Below are positions 12,788 through 21,145 of a stretch of 64,000 nucleotides of DNA, one piece after another. This DNA comes from an uncultured Paracoccaceae bacterium (lineage in GTDB: Bacteria > Pseudomonadota > Alphaproteobacteria > Rhodobacterales > Rhodobacteraceae). Below the pieces are notes generated by a model. It made no database searches, was not told the origin of the DNA, and saw nothing but the letters and a program-made list of their open reading frames with translations. The stretch's first letter is position 1; every line of letters begins with the position of its first letter. The translations under genes and the position numbers were made by a program. Location: NCBI GenBank assembly GCA_943787785.1, contig CALSNT010000005.1, forward strand, positions 1 to 64,000. Direction: 5' to 3'.

Positions 12788-12812
12788 GCGCCCCCTTCGC
12801 TTATGGGGGTGC
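12788..12812 (+). promoter_or_regulatory. Hairpin covering the endolysin ribosome binding site
   Basis: GCGCCCCC (12788–12795) pairs with GGGGGTGC (12805–12812) over all eight positions, with one G·U, around a nine-base loop. The ATG of the next gene is at 12817, so the only purine-rich Shine-Dalgarno candidate, GGGGG, is inside the stem. There is no T-tract, so it is not a standard terminator. A role in damping endolysin translation is inferred. Confidence 0.5.
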
Positions 12813-12816
12813 ACTC

Positions 12817-13428
12817 ATGCAATCTGTCAACGACATCGCGCAGGCCATTGTTTTGCGGGAGGGTGGTTATGTGAACGACCCGGATGATCCGGGTGGGGCA
12901 ACCAAACATGGGGTGACCATCGGCACCATGCGCGCGCTGGGTCTGGACCTGACCGGCGACGGACGGGTGACAACGGCAGACGTGAAACGCCTGACCGTCG
13001 ATCAGGCACGCGATATCTACGTAAGACACTATTTCAACCGTCCTCGGATCGCGGAACTTCCCGCGCAGCTCCACGCGAGTGTCTTTGACATGCAGGTCAA
13101 CGCGGGGTCGAACGCTGTGAAGATTCTCCAGCGATTGCTGAACTCGATGGGCCAGAAAATCTCGGTCGACGGCGCGATTGGGCCGCAGACGATTGGCGCG
13201 GCCAGGGCGGCTGCCGAGGAATCGCCGGATCTGATCGCCGACGCCTATGGGATCGCGCGGCGGAATTATTACTACGCGCTGGCGGACCGGCGGGCGAAGT
13301 CGCGTAAATACGCGCGCCGTCGTGATGGCGGCAAAGGCGGTTGGATCAAACGTGCTGAGGAGTTCATTTCGCCGCGCTTCCATCTCACCGATGCCGAACA
13401 CCGGGCGAGGTGTGCCAAATGGGGCTGA
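12817..13428 (+). CDS. Holin-associated N-acetylmuramidase (GH108 endolysin)
   Basis: A 203-residue protein with the GH108 lysozyme-like domain (REGGYVNDPDDPGGATKHGV, with the catalytic Glu in EGGY) and a C-terminal peptidoglycan-binding type-3 region (VDGAIGPQTIGAA). There is no signal peptide, so export needs the holin encoded next, whose start overlaps this stop by ten bases. In Rhodobacter capsulatus an endolysin/holin pair away from the GTA cluster releases GTA particles. The same role is inferred here from family and pairing. Confidence 0.85.
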   Translation: MQSVNDIAQAIVLREGGYVNDPDDPGGATKHGVTIGTMRALGLDLTGDGRVTTADVKRLTVDQARDIYVRHYFNRPRIAELPAQLHASVFDMQVNAGSNAVKILQRLLNSMGQKISVDGAIGPQTIGAARAAAEESPDLIADAYGIARRNYYYALADRRAKSRKYARRRDGGKGGWIKRAEEFISPRFHLTDAEHRARCAKWG

Positions 13429-13937
13429 TCGTCCAGCTGATGTCGCTGCTGTTTGGTGGCGGCAAGAACCTGGTGCGCGAAACGGCCGAGGTGTTCACCA
13501 CAAATGCCGAGGCGCAGGCGGTGCGGGACCTGGCAATGTCGGATGCCGCGCTTGAGCAGTTTTCTAAGGAATTTCAGTCACCTAAGAGTGGACGTTTTGA
13601 TCGCTTCATGGATGCGATCAACCGCGTTCCGCGTCCGGCCATGGCACTGGGGACACTTGGCCTGTTTGCTGCGGCGATGATCGACCCGATCTGGTTTGCC
13701 GAGCGGATGCAGGGCATCGCATTGGTGCCTGAACCGCTGTGGTGGCTGCTGGGCGCGATCGTCAGCTTCTATTTTGGGGCGCGACACCAGACCAAGGGGC
13801 AGGAATTCCAGCGTTCGATGGCGGCCACCTTGGCGCGGGCCGAGCAGGTGACCGACAATTTGGCCGCGCTAAAGGCCTTGGACGACGGTGCCGAAGTCGG
13901 CGACAACCCAGCGTTGGCCGAAATGATCCGCCGCTGA
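13419..13937 (+). CDS. Holin family protein
   Basis: A 172-residue protein with two membrane helices in the middle (about 70–90, PAMALGTLGLFAAAMIDPIW, and 101–120, EPLWWLLGAIVSFYFGARHQ) and charged ends, as in the 3TM-type phage holin family. The ATG at 13419 with GCGAGG eight bases upstream is preferred to the GTG at 13410. It is coupled to the endolysin gene. The pair would form a two-component lysis cassette. Confidence 0.8.
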   Translation: MGLIVQLMSLLFGGGKNLVRETAEVFTTNAEAQAVRDLAMSDAALEQFSKEFQSPKSGRFDRFMDAINRVPRPAMALGTLGLFAAAMIDPIWFAERMQGIALVPEPLWWLLGAIVSFYFGARHQTKGQEFQRSMAATLARAEQVTDNLAALKALDDGAEVGDNPALAEMIRR

Positions 13938-14013
13938 CACCATCGCGTGAGGCGGCGTTTCGTCGCCCTGCGCCCCATTGGAAGTGGCGCGCGGCGCGGG
14001 TAGGCTACGGAGC

Positions 14014-15987
14014 ATGTATACCGAGCTTGGCCACTTCTGTCTGATCCTCGCCTTCTGCATCGCATGCGTGCAGGCGGTCATTCCACTGGTCGGCGCGCAA
14101 AAGGGCTGGCCGGTCTGGATGCGGATCGGTGAGCCGGCGGCCAGCATGCAATTCATCCTGATCGCTGCTAGTTTCGCGGCCCTGACCCACGCCTTCGTGA
14201 CGTCGGATTTCTCGCTGGCGATTGTCGCTGCAAACTCGCACACCGCCAAACCGATGCTGTACAAAGTCACCGGCGTCTGGGGCAATCACGAAGGCTCACT
14301 CCTGCTCTGGGTGCTGATCCTTGCGCTTTTCGGAGCCTCGGCAGCGTGGTTCGGAGGTGGACTGCCGGATCGCCTGCGCGCGCGGGTGCTCAGCGTTCAG
14401 GGGGCAATCGGCGTGGCCTTCCTTGCCTTCATTCTTTGGACGTCGAACCCGTTTGAGCGCCTTGAAATTCCTCCATTTAATGGACAGGACTTGAACCCGC
14501 TGCTGCAGGATGTCGGCCTCGCCTTCCACCCGCCGTTCCTCTACCTCGGCTATGTCGGCCTTTCGATGAGCTTCTCTTTCGCCGTCGCCGCCCTGATCGA
14601 GGGGCGCGTTGATGCGGCGTGGGGGCGCTGGGTACGCCCCTGGACCCTTGCCGCCTGGCTGTTTCTGACTGTGGGTATCGCGCTGGGGTCGTGGTGGGCC
14701 TATTATGAACTCGGCTGGGGCGGGTTCTGGTTCTGGGATCCGGTCGAAAACGCCAGCTTCATGCCTTGGTTGATCTCGGCCGCTTTGCTGCATTCGGCCA
14801 TCGTGGTGGAAAAGCGCGAGGCACTGAAAAGCTGGACGGTGCTGCTGGCGATTCTGGCGTTCGGGTTCTCTCTGATCGGGACGTTCATCGTGCGATCCGG
14901 CGTGCTGACCAGCGTGCATGCCTTCGCCAACGACCCGGAGCGTGGGATGTTCATCCTTGCGATTCTCGTGGTGTTCACCGGTGGGGCGCTGGTGCTCTAC
15001 GCCTTGCGCGCCCATGCCTTGCAAGCCAAGGGGGTCTTTGCACTGGCCAGTCGGGAAACTGCACTGATCGCCAACAATGTGTTGCTGGCGGTGGCCGGGT
15101 TCGTCGTTTTCATCGGCACGGTCTGGCCGCTGGTGGCCGAGCTGGCTTGGGATCAGAAACTTTCGGTCGGACCGCCGTTTTTTGATGCCGCCTTCACGCC
15201 CTTCATGGTCGCGCTGGCGCTGATCCTGCCCGTCGGGGCGCTGATCCCTTGGAAGCGGGCGCGATTGGGCCGGGCCGGGCGCAGCTTGTTGCCTGCTCTC
15301 ATCGCAGCCATTGCAATCGGAGCTTTGGTCTGGACGATGCAGTCGGGCCGCTCGATTCTCGCGCCAGTTGCTGCAGCGCTGGCTGTCTGGACTATCGGTG
15401 GGACGTTGGTGGAACTCTGGATCCGTGCGGGCAAAGGAGTGGCCGCGACGAAGCTTCGCCGGCTCGCCGGTTTGCCACGCGCCGACTGGGGCAAAGCCGT
15501 GGCGCATTCGGGCTTTGCGATTACGCTGTTTGGGGTTGCCGCGCTGACAGCTTGGCAGACCGAGGATATTCGGGTGGCTCAGGTCGGCGACAGTTTCGAG
15601 GTCGGAGCCTATCAGGTCACTCTGGACGCGGTGCGCGAGGATGTGCGCGGCCCGAACTGGACGGCGACCGAGGCGGATGTGACGCTGAGGCGCGGCGAAA
15701 GGGTCGTCGCGCAACTCTCACCCGAGAAACGGTTCTATCCTGTCGCCGGGATGCCAACGACCGAGGCGGCGATTGCGAACGGCGTGTTCCGCGACCTCTA
15801 TGTCGTGGTGGGTGATCCGCAGGAGGGCGGCGGCTTCGCGCTTAGGACCCATATCAAACCATTCGCCAACTGGATCTGGGCCGGGGCAATTATCATGGCG
15901 CTTGGTGGCGCGCTGTCGCTGAGCGACCGGCGTCACCGTATCGCCGCCGGGGCGCGCAAAACGCAGCGTGCGGTGCCTGCGGAATGA
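14014..15987 (+). CDS. ccmF: Heme lyase subunit CcmF
   Basis: A 657-residue polytopic membrane protein of cytochrome c maturation system I. It carries the tryptophan-rich WWD heme-handling motif (GWGGFWFWDPVENASFMPWL), periplasmic histidines (HPPFLYLGYVG) and roughly 14–15 helices. With CcmH it attaches heme to apocytochromes. The start at 14014 (MYTELGHF) follows GGAG and matches the family; a 12-codon extension is unlikely. It overlaps ccmH by four bases. Confidence 0.94.
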   Translation: MYTELGHFCLILAFCIACVQAVIPLVGAQKGWPVWMRIGEPAASMQFILIAASFAALTHAFVTSDFSLAIVAANSHTAKPMLYKVTGVWGNHEGSLLLWVLILALFGASAAWFGGGLPDRLRARVLSVQGAIGVAFLAFILWTSNPFERLEIPPFNGQDLNPLLQDVGLAFHPPFLYLGYVGLSMSFSFAVAALIEGRVDAAWGRWVRPWTLAAWLFLTVGIALGSWWAYYELGWGGFWFWDPVENASFMPWLISAALLHSAIVVEKREALKSWTVLLAILAFGFSLIGTFIVRSGVLTSVHAFANDPERGMFILAILVVFTGGALVLYALRAHALQAKGVFALASRETALIANNVLLAVAGFVVFIGTVWPLVAELAWDQKLSVGPPFFDAAFTPFMVALALILPVGALIPWKRARLGRAGRSLLPALIAAIAIGALVWTMQSGRSILAPVAAALAVWTIGGTLVELWIRAGKGVAATKLRRLAGLPRADWGKAVAHSGFAITLFGVAALTAWQTEDIRVAQVGDSFEVGAYQVTLDAVREDVRGPNWTATEADVTLRRGERVVAQLSPEKRFYPVAGMPTTEAAIANGVFRDLYVVVGDPQEGGGFALRTHIKPFANWIWAGAIIMALGGALSLSDRRHRIAAGARKTQRAVPAE

Positions 15988-16430
15988 AGCGCCTCGCCCT
16001 GATTCTGTGCCTTCTGGCTGCGCCGGTTCTGGCCGTAGAACCGTCCGAGATGCTGGCGGATCCGGTGCTGGAAGCACGGGCGCAGGCGCTCGACCAAGAG
16101 CTGCGCTGTGTGAAATGCCAATCCGAGGCCATTGCGTCGTCTAACGCTGCCTGGGCCGCCGATGCTCGGGTACTTGTGCGCGAGCTGATCGCAGACGGCA
16201 AATCCGACGCCGAGGTGATGGACTTTTTCGTGGATCGTTATGGCGAGTACGTTCGCATGCGCCCGGCAGCGCGCGGCGCAGGGCTGGTGCTGTGGATCGC
16301 CGCCCCGCTGATGCTGCTTGGCGGCATCGGTATTGCAGCACTGACCTTGCGGCGTCGGCGCGCAGCGCCTGAGGTTGCGGCGCTGAGTGCTGACGAGCAG
16401 GCCCATCTGGACGAGCTTCTGGACAGCTGA
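15984..16430 (+). CDS. ccmH: Cytochrome c-type biogenesis protein CcmH (CycL)
   Basis: A 148-residue protein with a signal peptide (about 1–17), the redox motif LRCVKCQ, and one membrane helix near residues 100–122. The LRCxxCQ pair reduces apocytochrome cysteines before heme attachment. It overlaps ccmF by four bases. No ccmI-type TPR gene follows in the window; the next gene is an enoyl-CoA hydratase. Confidence 0.93.
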   Translation: MKRLALILCLLAAPVLAVEPSEMLADPVLEARAQALDQELRCVKCQSEAIASSNAAWAADARVLVRELIADGKSDAEVMDFFVDRYGEYVRMRPAARGAGLVLWIAAPLMLLGGIGIAALTLRRRRAAPEVAALSADEQAHLDELLDS

Positions 16431-16517
16431 TCTCCGGTGCTCCCCGGTCGGGTCTGTTGCTGAACTGATCGGTTCACTATGGTGCATCCGAATGTGCTCC
16501 GCAGGAAAGACCGACCG

Positions 16518-17294
16518 ATGAATTATGATGCAATCACCCTGACCGAAGCGGATGGAATCGCAGAAATCGGGCTGGCGCGCCCGGACGTGATGAATGCCCT
16601 CAACAGCCAAATGCGGGCCGAATTGACGCACGCGCTGAAAGCGACTGCCAAGCGCAATCGAGTCATTGTGCTGACCGGGAACGGGCGGGCGTTTTGTTCC
16701 GGGCAGGATCTGGGGGATCGCGCGAATGTCGCCAACCTCGATCTGGAACGCACCCTGCGGGACGAATACGTTCCAATGCTCAAGGCAATCTTTGACTGCC
16801 CGGTGCCGACCATTGCTGCCGTCAACGGACCTGCCGCCGGGGCTGGGGCCAATCTGGCATTGGCTTGCGACGTGGTCATTGCCACTGAAAGTGCGGTGTT
16901 CCTTCAAGCCTTCACCCGGATCGGGCTGATCCCGGATGCGGGCGGCACTTATTGGCTGCCCCGCCAGATGGGCTTTGCCAAGGCGATGGGCGCGGCACTG
17001 TTTGCCGACAAGATCACCGCGCGGCAAGCCAGCGACTGGGGCATGATCTGGGAAGCCGTGCCAGACGGTGACTTCGATACCCACTGGCGCGAGCGCGCCG
17101 CCCATCTGGCGAATGGCCCGACGCAAACCTATGCGCGCGTCAGGCAGGCACTGCGAGAAAGCTATGACAACTCGCTGGACGATCAACTGGCGTTAGAAGC
17201 GCGCTTGCAAGGGGAATGTGGCAAGACCCGCGATTTCCGCGAAGGGGTGCTGGCGTTCACCGAAAAACGGGCGCCGAACTACGAAGGACGATGA
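16518..17294 (+). CDS. Enoyl-CoA hydratase/isomerase family protein (PaaG-like)
   Basis: A 258-residue crotonase-fold protein. The oxyanion-hole segments are GRAFCSGQDLGDR and NGPAAGAGANLALACD, and the Asp in LIPDAGGTYWLPR sits where PaaG isomerases of phenylacetate breakdown have their acid/base. PaaG-type isomerase is therefore favoured over simple hydratase, but there are no other paa genes nearby. ATG 16518 follows AGGAAAG and is preferred to 16479. Its 3' end overlaps the convergent GT11 gene by 16 bases. Confidence 0.82.
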   Translation: MNYDAITLTEADGIAEIGLARPDVMNALNSQMRAELTHALKATAKRNRVIVLTGNGRAFCSGQDLGDRANVANLDLERTLRDEYVPMLKAIFDCPVPTIAAVNGPAAGAGANLALACDVVIATESAVFLQAFTRIGLIPDAGGTYWLPRQMGFAKAMGAALFADKITARQASDWGMIWEAVPDGDFDTHWRERAAHLANGPTQTYARVRQALRESYDNSLDDQLALEARLQGECGKTRDFREGVLAFTEKRAPNYEGR

Positions 17295-18175
17295 GGGCCC
17301 GCACGGTAGGGATCCGACACCGGTAGCTTGATCCAGCTTTCCGGAACAATCCAGTCCGACGCGCCGCCGGATTTGTACCGCCAACGATCCGGCGCAACGA
17401 TCTGTTTGTCACTGTGTGGATTGAGCCAGGCCCCCCACCACGAGAACGTCGAATTGGCGATGACGTTGTGTCGACACGCCGCCATCAGTCGCATGTCTTC
17501 GTCCGGTCGATTGCCGCTGACAAATTCTGTCGGGTGTGCGAATTTCAGGTTTTCGCGCACCCACGAGGTATCGTCCGAAAATACAAAAACGGCCAAATCT
17601 GGTGCCGTCTCGGCAAGCCGCACAACTGCCGCCTGGAAGTAACCGACGCCGCAGGTCGCAATGGACCGATTCTCATTGAAGCCGGGCAAGTAATCACCGC
17701 GGCGCACATGCACAGAAACCGAATTTCGTTTTTCGCCGATGCGGGCCAACCAGTGGTCAACGGCCTTGGAATGCTCGTCCTTGAACCGGAACTCGCGACG
17801 AATTTGGTCGCTGTGTTTGGCGAAATAAACCTCGGACTGGAAGTATCCCTGTAGCCAAGTATTGCGGCACTGAACCAACTGCGAAGGATCCAGTCTTGAT
17901 CCAAAATCCTGCAACCGGTGATACCGTCGCAGGAATTTGGGCATTCTCAGCGTTGATCGGGCATCAATGCCGTCATTTGGCAACCGCCACTTTGGACACA
18001 TCGGTGCTTCAATCCGGAATGCATCCAAACCGTAAAATTCATGTCCGCGCTGGCCATACAAAGCGCGCAAGTCCAGTTCGAGGTGCCCATCGGACTCCAA
18101 TGCAATGGCACGCCCGGTGGCGTACTGAAACATCTGATTGCCCAAGCCGCCACGCAAGCGGACCAGAACGCGCAT
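17279..18175 (-). CDS. Glycosyltransferase family 11 (alpha-1,2-fucosyltransferase-like)
   Basis: A 298-residue GT11 protein. It opens MRVLVRLRGGLGNQMFQYAT, the family signature, and carries the nucleotide-sugar binding HVRRGDY near the middle and VIANSTFSWWGAWLN near the end. GT11 enzymes add alpha-1,2-linked fucose (from GDP-fucose) to surface glycans; the true sugar here is unknown. It directly follows the remains of a GT25 gene, so it probably belonged to a larger glycan locus now cut by the IS256 copy. The start at 18175 is set by the signature. Confidence 0.85.
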   Translation of the reverse strand: MRVLVRLRGGLGNQMFQYATGRAIALESDGHLELDLRALYGQRGHEFYGLDAFRIEAPMCPKWRLPNDGIDARSTLRMPKFLRRYHRLQDFGSRLDPSQLVQCRNTWLQGYFQSEVYFAKHSDQIRREFRFKDEHSKAVDHWLARIGEKRNSVSVHVRRGDYLPGFNENRSIATCGVGYFQAAVVRLAETAPDLAVFVFSDDTSWVRENLKFAHPTEFVSGNRPDEDMRLMAACRHNVIANSTFSWWGAWLNPHSDKQIVAPDRWRYKSGGASDWIVPESWIKLPVSDPYRAGPHRPS

Positions 18176-18645
18176 TAGGGCAGGGCCCACTGCCTGTGCA
18201 GTTGGCTGAGCGTCCTGACGCGACGGCGGTATGCGGCGATCGGCCCAGCCAATGCCAACCGTTCGCGCAGAATGCACATTGCGACTGGCAAGCGTCGTAG
18301 AAAACGTCGCCGTGCCGACCGAATGCCGCTACCCAGTATGACATGCGGGAAAACCCCGGTTTCCCAGAACAGCGCAAGCGTGTCCTCCAGAGGTCGGTCC
18401 AAAGCATCCGTCGCGTTCAACAACCGACGCGCCGCCGAATTGCTTACCATCTGCGCGCCAACGCTGGTTTGAACCGACTTCGGGCAAAACAGTTTCACGG
18501 CACCCTGAGAGGCAATCAGATCACCTGGCCTTTGCATTCTCTTGTCAGAAATCTGGATTACGCCAAGTGCGTCGATATGGTCTGCGGCAAGTCGTTCCGC
18601 AAAAGCAAAGCCGGGGCGGTTAATGTCCATGTAGTCCTCGATCGG
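18175..18645 (-). pseudogene. Glycosyltransferase family 25 fragment, 5' end lost to IS256
   Basis: The reverse frame from the IS boundary (18645) to the GT11 start reads PIEDYMDINRPG, then VGAQMVSNSAARRLLNATD and RPLEDTLALFW. This resembles the C-terminal half of GT25 lipopolysaccharide glycosyltransferases. The N-terminal catalytic half is missing: across the IS lies an IS3 remnant instead. The frame can open inside the IS (ATG at 18720) but would then start with IS-derived residues. The family call is moderate. Confidence 0.6.
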
Positions 18646-20030
18646 AGATATGCCCAAAAGTTGGTGACGGCCGTCATCAGGCGGCGGCTTGAAGTTGCTT
18701 GATGCCGTCTTTGAAGACAACCCCCTGAATGACCTCGGGCAGACGGTTTGGACCGGAGATCTTCCGCCACTTCTTCTTGGCTGACATCATCAACCGGAAG
18801 ACCATGGCAAGGGCGGTTTTGCGGTTTAGGCAGCCCTTGGTTTTTCTGGTGCGATTGCGGACCGTGGCGAAGACACTCTCGATCGGGTTCGTGGTCCGGA
18901 TGTGCTTCCAGTGCTCGGCCGGGTACTCGTAGAAGGCCAGGAGCTCGTCGCGGTCCTTGGCCAGCTTGCCCACGGCCTTCTCGTATTTCACCCCGTAGGT
19001 TTCGACGAAGAGATCGAAGGCGGCAGTGGCCTCCTTCTTGGTCTCGGCCATCCAGATGTCCTGCAGATCCGCCTTCGCCTTTTCGTGCAGAGATTTGGGC
19101 ATGGCGCCCAGCACGTTCGCCGTCTTGTGGACCCAACATCTCTGCTCGCGCGTGTCGGGAAAGACCTCGCGCAGCGCTGTCCAGAACCCGAGCGCGCCGT
19201 CGCCGATGGCCAGCTCGGGCGGCACCGTCAGGCCGCGTTTCTTCAGCCCCTTCAGCAGGTCGCGCCAGCTGTCGGCGTTCTCCCGGAACCCGTCCATGAT
19301 CGCCAGCACGTCCTTCTCGCCGTATTCATCGGCGCCGATAATCACCAACATACATTGACGATCGCCGTCCAGGCGCGGCGTGAAGTAGACCCCATCCGCC
19401 CAGATGTAGACGTAGCGCTTGGCCTTCAGATCGCGCTTGCGCCAGACCTCATACTCCTCCCACCAGGTCGCCTTCAGGCGGGTGATGGTTGAGGATGACA
19501 GCCCCTCGGCCTCCGGCCCCAGCAGCGCGGCCAACGCTTCGCTGAAGTCGCCTGTCGAGATACCCTTCAGATATAGCCAGGGCAGCAGCTCTGCGACCGA
19601 CTTGGCCTTGCGCAGATAGGGCGGGACCAGCGACGAGCGGAACCTGATCTTGCTGCCATCTGCATTGCTGCCGCGATCGCGGACACGCGGAACCTGAACA
19701 GGCACCGTTCCAATCCCGGTCATCATCTCTCGCTCGGGCAAGAACCCGTGGCGGACAAGTCGCTGGCGCCCTTCCTCGTCCAGAAGATGCGCATGCTCGG
19801 CGATGAACGCCGACACCTCGGCTTGTACCGCCGTGCGAAGCAGTTCCCTGGCTCCGGCCTGGATCACCTCGGTCAGCGGATCAGGCGAAAATTCCGATGG
19901 CAGTTCGAACGGGACAACGGTAGATTTGGCCATGGCGGCATATCCTTTCTCTCTGAGATCGACGGCGTCTTTCAACACCGCCATGATATGCCGCCTACTT
20001 CAGGCCATCACCAACTTTCGGGCATAACTC
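18646..20030 (-). mobile_element. IS256 family insertion sequence, copy 1
   Basis: About 1385 bases with one transposase gene. The ends are inverted repeats: left TATGCCCAAAAGTTGGTGAC, right (reverse complement) TATGCCCGAAAGTTGGTGAT. Boundaries are set by comparison with copy 2 (37095–38477). The 9-base flanks (CTCGATCGG, TCCGAGCGC) do not match, so there is no target duplication. The left neighbour is a cut GT25 gene and the right a cut IS3 gene, so one or both flanks were rearranged after insertion. Confidence 0.85.
18677..19933 (-). CDS. IS256 family transposase (copy 1)
   Basis: A 418-residue mutator-type DDE transposase. The first Asp is in YVYIWADGVYFTPRLDGD, the second in LAIGDGALGFWTALREVF, with the CWVHKTANVL helix typical of IS256 between that and the Glu region. 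The start MAKSTVVPFELPSE (19933) is shared with copy 2. The gene looks intact. Protein identity to copy 2 is high but clearly not complete (for example DVYPETREQ versus EVFPDTREQ), so the two are not a very recent duplicate pair. Confidence 0.93.
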   Translation of the reverse strand: MAKSTVVPFELPSEFSPDPLTEVIQAGARELLRTAVQAEVSAFIAEHAHLLDEEGRQRLVRHGFLPEREMMTGIGTVPVQVPRVRDRGSNADGSKIRFRSSLVPPYLRKAKSVAELLPWLYLKGISTGDFSEALAALLGPEAEGLSSSTITRLKATWWEEYEVWRKRDLKAKRYVYIWADGVYFTPRLDGDRQCMLVIIGADEYGEKDVLAIMDGFRENADSWRDLLKGLKKRGLTVPPELAIGDGALGFWTALREVFPDTREQRCWVHKTANVLGAMPKSLHEKAKADLQDIWMAETKKEATAAFDLFVETYGVKYEKAVGKLAKDRDELLAFYEYPAEHWKHIRTTNPIESVFATVRNRTRKTKGCLNRKTALAMVFRLMMSAKKKWRKISGPNRLPEVIQGVVFKDGIKQLQAAA

Positions 20031-20770
20031 TCCGAGCGCCGGGCCTGCCGCACACTTGGGCAGCATCGATCCACACAGCGCAAAGCTCCGCAAGGGACGT
20101 GTCGACGAAAACCGGCTGACCGACGATATCATCGAGCTGGCAGATCAATATGGCCGCTACGGATATCGGATGGTCACAGGTTTGCTCAACAATGCGGGCT
20201 GGCACGTGAACCACAAGCGGGTCGAACGTATCTGGCGGCGCGAAGGGCTGAAGGTTCCTCAGAAGCAGAAGAAAAAGGGGCGGCTCTGGCTGAACGATGG
20301 GTCGTGCGTGCGTCTCAGACCAGAGCGCCCCAACCATGTCTGGTCCTATGACTTCGTCCAGGATCGCACCGCAGATGGGCAAGTCTATCGGACGCTCAAC
20401 ATCATTGATGAATACACCAGGGAGGCGTTGATGATCCGCGTTGATCGCAAGCTCAACTCGACGGACGTGCTGGACGCACTGACGGACCAGTTCATCCTGC
20501 GTGGCCCGCCGAAATACATAAGGTCGGACAATGGCCCGGAATTTATTGCTCAGAAAGTGCGGGACTGGATCGCCGCCGTGGGCGCGAAGACCACTTACAT
20601 TGAGCCAGGGTCACCTTGGGAAAACGGATACTGCGAAAGCTTCAACGCCAGGTTCCGCGATGAGTTGTTGAATGGCGAGCTATTTTACAGCCTCCGCGAA
20701 GCTCAAATCCTGATCGAACAATGGCGCGTTCACTACAACACCGTTAGGCCGCACAGCGCCTTGGGCTATC
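20031..20770 (+). pseudogene. IS3 family transposase OrfB remnant
   Basis: The stretch reads SERRACRTLGQHRSTQRK in one frame, then from about 20095 continues in another frame with DQYGRYGYRMVTGLLNNAGW and RIWRREGLKVPQKQKKKGRL. The DDE core is seen in VWSYDFVQD, YIRSDNGPEF and CESFNARFRDELLNGE. The 5' part is cut by IS256 and there is a frameshift near 20090–20101. The 3' end stops at RPHSALGYR, where the sequence switches to a resolvase tail. It cannot be active alone. Confidence 0.8.
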
Positions 20771-20932
20771 GCCAAGGCCAAGGCTGCTGGCAAATACAAG
20801 GGCAGGAAGCCTACTGCTATGGCCAAGAGTGACGATGTTCGAGCCTTAAGAGCCAAGGGTATGAAGCCTAACGACATTGCCAAGGAAGTCGGGATTGGCA
20901 GGGCTTCCGTCTACCGGATATTGGCAAGTTGA
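20771..20932 (+). pseudogene. Serine recombinase (resolvase/invertase) C-terminal fragment
   Basis: A frame different from the IS3 gene reads AKAAGKYKGRKPTAMAKSDD then RAKGMKPNDIAKEVGIGRAS and VYRILAS before a stop at 20930. This is the helix-turn-helix tail of Tn3-type resolvases and invertases. The catalytic serine domain is absent. The join with the IS3 sequence at about 20770 marks a recombination or deletion scar. Confidence 0.75.
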
Positions 20933-21145
20933 CGTGATACGTTAAGTATCGAATGCACCATCCACCACCGCAAAAAACATAACCTGTTGATATTGTTGAG
21001 TATGTTATCGTACTACCACTATATCTTGTGTCGTCGGAATATATCGGTACTACATGTGGAAGCTACTACTTTGGAACATACGGATGGAACATACGACTGT
21101 AAAATATCTGTTTAATATCAATGGTTTCAGGAAAATTTCTTGAGT
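20933..21145. other. AT-rich non-coding stretch in the island
   Basis: About 210 bases with clearly lower GC than the rest of the window and many short ATA/TAT runs. No gene, tRNA or clear hairpin was found. It lies between the resolvase fragment and the stop of the ATP-grasp gene and probably arrived with the island. Confidence 0.5.

Noticed and set aside
14296-15714. A 472-codon reverse frame inside ccmF
   Set aside because: It is a shadow of the high-GC ccmF gene; the composition (Arg, Pro, Gln, His) is typical of antisense frames and it has no domain.
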